A stretch of DNA of 64,000 bases, from assembly GCA_951230915.1 (NCBI GenBank), contig OX579635.1, forward strand, positions 39,122,001-39,186,000, read 5' to 3'. The notes beneath the pieces are model-generated. The model did not search any database. It was not told the DNA's origin and was given only the letters and a program-made list of their open reading frames with translations. A program made the position numbers and the translations under genes. This stretch comes from Antitrichia curtipendula. Taxonomy: Eukaryota > Streptophyta > Bryopsida > Hypnales > Leucodontaceae. How positions within the stretch are numbered: position 1 is the stretch's first letter; each line of letters begins with the position of its first letter. Below, one piece after another: positions 57,894-64,000 of this stretch.

Positions 57894-58522
57894 TAATTCG
57901 AGCCGAGTGAAATACTATGAGGACATGCAATGTTTCTACAATGAGGCGATCTGTTTGTATTTTCCGTTATCCGTTTTCTGGTTTTGTTGTTTAACTCGTG
58001 TCGAGTTCAACCTGTTAATATTTGGTATTATTCTCTTCTCCTGCACCTACACGTCTTGTTCTTGAGTCAAGAACCCTGTGTCAAACTAATATAGCTCTCG
58101 CATTGCGTCAAGCGGTTGTTTGTCTCGGTGCGAGTTAAATAATGTTACCATTCTTCTTCATGTCACTTAGGTTGATTTAAGGTGTACGATTACCTACACC
58201 TCTGTTCGTACTCGTCATGGAGCTTTAGATGGACAACGTGAGATTCCACGTTGTCTTGAGGACAGCTGCTGGACATCTTAACTCGCTTCGAGTTGAATAC
58301 TAATTGATGGATGTGTTTTGCTCTATCTGGATGTGTCCTTGAGTTCTGGTAGAGTTTTATCTCGAATCGAGTTAATGTTTCTGCTATTTAGCGGTTTCCG
58401 GATGTGTTAGTGCAGGTACATTTGGTTGTCGTTGCTCGGATATTTTGTGTTCCGATGATTTTTAAGTCGACTCGAGTTAAAATTGTCTCACGTCCTGGCG
58501 TATTTTAACTCGAGTCGAGTTA
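57894..58522. promoter_or_regulatory. Cluster of seven 17-bp palindromes upstream of the ParB-like gene
   Basis: Sites at 57894-57910 (degenerate), 57992-58008, 58121-58137 (degenerate), 58279-58295, 58358-58374 (one mismatch), 58463-58479 (one mismatch) and 58506-58522 (exact) match TAACTCGANTCGAGTTA, always with a single central base. They lie immediately 5' of the gene's first recognised ATG (57864, minus strand), where a promoter would be. The array looks like repeated binding sites for a dimeric DNA-binding protein; which protein is unknown. Confidence 0.75.
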
Positions 58523-58783
58523 AATTTGCGATCTAAGGGTCTCCGGTCGAGGTAAATCAGCATAAAGTTAAACAGACATTGAAAACAATTTTGAGAGAAT
58601 TACCAGAAGTGCAGCTCCTCCACAGATGAAGCCGACCGTCTGCTGTACACACACACCTCCGAATGATTTTACTCTGCGCACCAAAAAGAGAATTGCTGTT
58701 CACTTTAATTGTCACTCTTGCAATTACAAGCAAGCATGACATATTCCTCAACGAATTGAGAAATGAACCTGAATCCAAGATCA

Positions 58784-61273
58784 AGCTAACACAAGAAGAA
58801 CAAGGAGAAGAACAAGAACAAGAACAAGGAGAAGATCTACAGCAAAAAATACAAGAAGAGACTTTTACTGAAACACCCCCAAATAGGGCTTCACTTTTCA
58901 AAAACCTAACTTTTTGCTAAACTGAGAGTCTCATCAGCTTACATCAAATCAGATTTCAAATCCAAAAACTGTGGCTTTATGTATAAGCAAAGTCACATTG
59001 AAATAGATACCCAAAAATGTAACTTGGATATCTAATAGTCCTTAGACTATGTATAAAAGTTTCACAAGTGCATTACATCCCATCCATGCTTAAGAATAAA
59101 ATAACAGCACATGAGAAGGAAGAATCCTAATATAATTCCATGTGCATGAAAGCAAACTGCTCCATGAATTCTAAATTGGAAGAGTCGGATTTGAAGGCTC
59201 AGCCTCACCTGTACCCGTCCCAAACACAAAACAAACCAATGTGATGTGAGTGAGGATGCATCAAGTGTCTGCAGTAAAAGCCAATTGCTATCTATGTCAC
59301 AAATCCAAACAAATCACAAAAAAGGAGAACAAGTCACAAGGCAGTAAGCACAAAATTAGTAACAACCCAACACACACTACAAAGTTAAGAGACCTTTGCC
59401 ATTCTTTCTTCACTATGGAAGCCCAGGAGTTGCACACAAAGTAAGTCCTCAAATCTCAAAGCACAGTGAAACGCCGTCTCAAACGCAACCAGAAGAGGTG
59501 TGACATAAAGAGATGGGAAGCTAAATATATGTTTCAAAAAATGGGAGGGAAATTTGAATAGGTAATAATGATGTATATGGATAATAAATACCCACTACAA
59601 GCCTGTATGATTTTGAAGTAAGGATCCACCCATAGTGGGTGGGTGGGTGGTGTCATGCCATCTCCACTAGACTTCCAATCAGTTTAGGCAACTCCCATGT
59701 AGTGCCAGTTAAACAAAAAACTTGGCACATAGGTGTTTTGTAAATCCTACCTAATTGGATAGGATTTTCAAAATAGAATTTAGTTTAATCATCATGATAA
59801 ATTTATCAAAGGAACAACCAATAAAATTTACATGAGGATTTTCCAAGTTTTAACAAGGTCAAGGGAATTTTTAATCCAGGGCTTTGGATTTAAAACTTGT
59901 AAAATTAATAAGTGCTAATTTAAAGGAGAATAAAGTTGAACTCCCTGGGGAAAAAAAATAAAAAACATCCGTAAGAGGTGAAGAGATGGAAATTAAATCT
60001 AAAAAAGGAATAGTTAGACTATACCAATTTAGACAAAAGGTCCTATGGCAATTTCACATATCAAAGTATAGTAATTTAAAATTAGAGAAAAAACCCTAAT
60101 TTAGAAAACATATACTGTATGAATGCCGAAGAAAAAGAAGAAGAAGAAGAGACTGAGACTTAACATCCCTGAGACAGGGCCTCATCTTTTCAAAACCTAA
60201 CTAAATAGCCAACTATGCCATGGCAAATCATAGAATAGTATTTAAAATTTCACAACCACACCAAAATCACCAAAGGCACCAAGTGCTAAAGTAGTTACAA
60301 TGTTTTTCAAAGCCATCAAATATGCATAAGTACTACTATAAAATTATAAATATCCATGTAGGAATGAACATAGACAGGTTGTCTAAATGCCAGTATAAAC
60401 TTGCTCAAAAGTACTCCACAAACATGGGAGATATGACCTGAAGGCTCCGCCTCACCTGTACCCGTCCCAAAAACAAAACAAACCAATGTGATGTTAGTGA
60501 GGATGTACGAGGTGTCTTCAGCAAAAAGCCAATTGCTATCTGTGTCACAGGTCAATCAAAACCAAGGAAATTAGAGCAAAACAAAGCCAATCAAGGAGCA
60601 AAAAAGCACAAATCCAAAGCAAAATATGAGCATCCAGTGACCTTTGCCATTCTAAGAAGCTCAAGCACACACTGGAAGTTGAAGAGTTTGCCAAATAGAG
60701 AGCTCCAAACCACCCAAGTTTAATCCGTCACTGAAAAGAGACTCACACAATGGTGAAGAAACCATTACATGTGAGCTCACTAATTTGAATTTGGGAGGGA
60801 ACTGTCAAGGAGTGGCCATAAAGCATTAGTCAGGCTTATTTAATGGCTTACAAATCAAAGAAGTGGTTAGTAAAGCACCCATAGTGGGTGGGTGGGTGGT
60901 TCCATCTACCAGGCTTACTTGTGATTTGATTTTAAGGACCTAAATAAAATAAGGTGGAACACATTGAGTAGTGTTAAGATTATTAAACCTTATAGAATGA
61001 AGGAACTATGCAACTCTGTAAATAAAATGAAAGTGCTTATGAGCATAGATTGTGTCCATAAAAAATTCTTTTTATGGTGTAAAATGAATGATGAATTTAC
61101 CAAGATAAAAATATATATTTAAATAATTTAAAATTATTAAATTACATTTACCTTGTAAATATGTAAAAATACCATGATAAAGGGTATAAGGCACAAGATC
61201 AAATGGAACCATTTTGCAAAACTTAGCCCTAAGATATGTTGAAACTTAGAATGTTTCAAAGGCTGAAGAAGAA

Positions 61274-61308
<35 letters not shown>

Positions 61309-62550
61309 AGAAGAAGAAGAAGAAGAAGAAGAAGAAGAAGAAGAAGAAGAAGAAGAAGAAGAAGAAGAAGGAACAAGACTGAACATCCCAAAACTGGGCT
61401 TCCTCTTGTCAAAACCTAACTTTTAATCAAATAAATGTATGAGGCATAACTTTATAAGAATAAGGCATGCCCTAACAATTCAAAAGTAATACAATAGTAT
61501 CAAGGAGATACTGTAGGAAATATTGTTTCTCCTAAAGCTAACTCCATATGTACAAATAATCACAAAAAGGTGCACATATCCCTAATAAGTACATCACAAT
61601 CACAAAAAGTTTGTGTGCTTGAAAATTGTCTTCACTCAAGAAATCCAAGTTTGGAACTCAAGATCTGAAGGAGCAGCCTCACCTGTACCCGTCCCAAAAC
61701 CACAACAATCCAATGTTATGTTAGTGAGGATGTATCAGGTGTCTACAGCTGCATCCAATTGCTATTTGTGTCACAGATCACAAGTTTCAATGTAGGAAAA
61801 ATCAAGAGGTCACAAAAAGTCATCATAAAAACAAACAAAGCAAAGTTCAATCAGCATAGTTTAAAAATCAACTACTATTCACAGAGACCTTTGCCATTCC
61901 TCAAAGTAGAACAAGAAGCTCAAGAGTTGCACAAAACACTTCTTCCTCACGAACCGCCTCCACAAAGAGCCGTCACAACAAGATGGTGAAAATAGGGCAA
62001 GCTCCAGCAACTAAATAGTTACTAATTTGGAGGGAAGGCTTCATAGTGGCATTTAATGAAGTAATTTGAATTACCATCATGCCATAGTGAGGGAAATTAG
62101 TCACATAAAGCACCGCCCAAATTGGGTGGGTGGGTGGGACCAATATACATGTCATCTTGTGGTAGGAGACTTTCACCTAATTTTGAAATGATAGGTCCCA
62201 AAGATGACTCAGGATCCAGAATCACAACTAAGTTTACAAGAAATGTAACAAGTAATTCATAGTAAAGTAAAAGAAGCTAAGTTTACACTAACTGTGTAAT
62301 TCATAGCACTAGACAAGAGGTAAGCTAAATTCACACTTAATGTGTAAAAAATAGCAATTATAAAAGAGATCCTTATTACAATAGTAATTTTCTTTGAGAC
62401 TAATATGTGTTTTCTATTTTGATATTCTTTGGAAATAAAAAGTTATTGTTACCCAATAAATATGTGGTAACTAATAAGATGGCAAATCAATATATTTCAC
62501 ATAGTCATAGAAATATTAGGGATTTCCCTAAAATTAAAAAATTCTATAAT
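58784..62550. repeat. Three diverged tandem units of about 1.25 kb
   Basis: Unit starts are at about 58784, 60127 and 61262, each at a GAA-rich tract; a fourth GAA tract at 62551 begins the flank of the reverse transcriptase. Within each unit the same blocks recur in order: CATCCC...GGGC..C.TCTT.TCAAAACCTAAC; CAGCCTCACCTGTACCCGTC (59202, 60447 and 61677, the middle copy with CCGCC); GACCTTTGCCATTC (59393, 60641, 61888); and a run of GGGTGGGTGGGTGG (59637, 60886, 62123). Spacing between equivalent blocks is 1.23-1.25 kb. Between blocks the units are strongly diverged. No coding function is established. Confidence 0.85.
61264..61371. repeat. GAA microsatellite, about 108 bp
   Basis: A nearly pure (GAA)n tract with one GAG interruption. 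It begins the third tandem unit; shorter GAA tracts sit at the equivalent places near 58790, 60130 and 62552. The poly-Leu frame on the minus strand is an artefact. Confidence 0.95.
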
Positions 62551-62555
62551 TAAGG

Positions 62556-62586
<31 letters not shown>

Positions 62587-62724
62587 CCCTCCACCACCCC
62601 TGGTGATGCAACCACTATAGAAATTAGGCACTGGTATGCCACACTCCTATAGAGGTGCATACCAGGCACTAAAACTTCATGGTAATTCTTACGAACTTCT
62701 TTTTGGAAAAGTAGCTGCAGAGAC

Positions 62725-64000
62725 TTACAGTGAAGCCTGGATATTTTCAATGCTGATTCGAACCGCTGGGAAGGGTCCATTGCTTAGGAATTTTTTGATG
62801 CTTTTTTGCAGGCGTTCACGTTTGAAGCCATTGTTGACCATTGTAAGGATAATTTGTTGTATTTCTTCAATAGCAGCATCGTCAGTGCTAGAGATGTATA
62901 GCACTGGGACTACTTGGGAAATTGTGATATTGTACGCCTGATGAATTGGTCGGTTAGAGCGAAATTTAATGTACTGCGTGTATTTGAAAGGCAGATTTCG
63001 ACGTTTGTCATATTTTCGGAATGTGTAACCATGTGGTTCGGTCTCATTCACAGTGATCACCACGTTCATGAAATGCGCAGAGGTTCCACGCTCTGGGTCA
63101 GAAGCTGAAAAACATGTTGTTTCCTCCTTTATGCTCAGAATATTTAACGGATAAATCCAGAAGGGATTCGTCTCAGTTCGAGGCTGTGATGGGGACAGAA
63201 AGCATCGTGGATTTCCTACGTTGATTAGACAGAGGTCATCTATATATCGAAAAGCAGTCCGGAATTTCGCCAGAATGTCTCGGCGTCCAAGCTTTGCATT
63301 TCGGCGAATGAACTGAATCTCGTAAGCCATCAGATATATATTACACCACACTGGAGAACAAGAGAAACCCATGGGTATGCCCATGCATTGTCGCCAGACG
63401 CGATCACCCAAGGTAATAAAACAATGTTCCGCTAACCAAGTATGGAGTAGTATGATTCTATCGATAGAAAAAGCGGACCAGTTAGCTGTCGAAGGACGCG
63501 ATGTCGCCCATTTGGCGGCCGCAGGCATTCCCTCTTGGTCGAACCGAACCCACATGGATGTGGTGGCTCTAGGGTGTGCTTTTTTAATGTGTTGGAAGGC
63601 TATGCGAGAGACGTACGAAATTGCTTCGATGAGATTATCCGGTCCACTTAGTGGGATGGATTCATAACACTGGGTTATATCCCCAGTGAATATATCATGT
63701 ATATTTTCGGGCAGGTTAAGAGTAGCATCGACGACTGAGTCGATGGCCCAGTAGATACTTGTTTTGGTGTGTAGGAAGTTCGTGTATCCTGTTTCTGTCT
63801 GTGCAGCCCATTGTTTGATTGACTCAAGCATAGCATTAGATGCTAATGTGAGCAATGTAGCAATATTTGAAAAAACCGTGTGGTGGGCATTAGTGAGCCA
63901 CCGATATTTGGTTTTATGGAGTTTGTACGTAGCCATTAGATATGGCAATGCTTGAAACATCGGTGGAGATTCTGGTAAGATTTGTGTGAGTTCCGAATGC
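62725..64000 (-). CDS. Reverse transcriptase, Penelope-like, truncated by the window edge
   Basis: An open minus-strand frame runs from the right window edge to a stop at 62725-62727 (at least 424 codons). It contains the RT motifs in order: YLMATYKLHKTKYRWL (the K.HK..R block typical of Penelope-like RTs), IFTGDITQCYESIPL (motif A), CMGIPMGFSCSPVWCNIYL (motif B) and FRYIDDLCLIN (motif C, catalytic Asp pair). The wording is closer to Penelope-like and related telomerase-clade RTs than to copia, gypsy or L1. No GIY-YIG endonuclease follows; the protein ends about 100 residues after motif C-linked thumb sequence. The frame is intact throughout, unlike every other transposon gene in the window. 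Alternatives are an endonuclease-lacking Penelope-like element or a cellular rvt-type RT gene. Confidence 0.8.
   Translation of the reverse strand, partial: HSELTQILPESPPMFQALPYLMATYKLHKTKYRWLTNAHHTVFSNIATLLTLASNAMLESIKQWAAQTETGYTNFLHTKTSIYWAIDSVVDATLNLPENIHDIFTGDITQCYESIPLSGPDNLIEAISYVSRIAFQHIKKAHPRATTSMWVRFDQEGMPAAAKWATSRPSTANWSAFSIDRIILLHTWLAEHCFITLGDRVWRQCMGIPMGFSCSPVWCNIYLMAYEIQFIRRNAKLGRRDILAKFRTAFRYIDDLCLINVGNPRCFLSPSQPRTETNPFWIYPLNILSIKEETTCFSASDPERGTSAHFMNVVITVNETEPHGYTFRKYDKRRNLPFKYTQYIKFRSNRPIHQAYNITISQVVPVLYISSTDDAAIEEIQQIILTMVNNGFKRERLQKSIKKFLSNGPFPAVRISIENIQASL

Noticed and set aside
60316..60555. Small gene containing FVFGTGTGEAEPSG, repeated in the tandem units
   Set aside because: The frame is open in only one of the three units; the other two have stops, so the conservation is more likely at the DNA level.
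61264..61371. Poly-leucine protein on the minus strand
   Set aside because: It is a translation of the GAA microsatellite and has no other supporting sequence.

Overview
This window looks like nuclear DNA of a land plant. It holds spliced genes with GT..AG introns, a chloroplast-targeted sugar transporter, a TOC64-type amidase/TPR protein, a legume-lectin receptor kinase, CCCTAAA-type telomere-like motifs and several plant transposon classes. The repeat load, together with a Penelope-like reverse transcriptase, suggests but does not prove a non-flowering plant (bryophyte, lycophyte or fern). I cannot name the species. Everything here was read by eye; no alignments or database searches were run.

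Layout. (1) About 1-13.6 kb is a large Mutator-like (MULE) element. A plus-strand gene of five exons (1848-7435) ends in a Ulp1/C48 SUMO-protease domain. A convergent minus-strand MULE transposase (12958-8565) has a DDE core and a SWIM zinc finger. Both genes carry nonsense or frameshift damage. A 564-bp TIR element with an 8-bp target duplication sits inside the transposase exon. The 10-mer YAGTGTTTCG occurs at least ten times in this element. (2) About 13.6-21.6 kb is AT-rich and gene-poor, with hairpin MITEs, a 1.8-kb element with long imperfect inverted repeats, and a second copy of the 8-bp-TSD TIR family. (3) About 21.6-38.5 kb is the host gene island: a TOC64-like gene (minus), a plastid sugar/H+ symporter (plus, intronless), an aminoacylase-1-type M20 metallopeptidase (minus) and a lectin receptor-like kinase (minus, intronless). 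A 210-240 bp repeat family sits in introns of two of these genes. (4) About 38.5-46.5 kb is AT-rich with MITEs and no convincing gene. (5) About 46.6-50.7 kb is a decayed, 5'-truncated Ty1/copia element (minus). (6) About 51.2-58.5 kb is a block of minus-strand genes unlike ordinary housekeeping genes: a short acidic protein, an FCP1/NIF-like phosphatase-fold protein whose first catalytic Asp is Asn, and a long broken gene with a ParB/DGQHR-like segment. The introns and upstream region of the long gene carry twelve copies of a 17-bp palindrome close to TAACTCGANTCGAGTTA. (7) About 58.8-62.55 kb is a tandem array of three diverged units of about 1.25 kb. It abuts (8) a Penelope-like reverse transcriptase ORF that runs off the right end of the window.

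The host genes are unrelated in function (plastid protein import, sugar transport, N-acyl amino acid hydrolysis, cell-surface signalling) and do not form a pathway. The most interesting material is in the two mobile-element-like blocks. Each pairs unusual coding genes with its own private, dispersed short DNA motif, which recalls the sequence-specific anti-silencing systems of Arabidopsis VANDAL elements.
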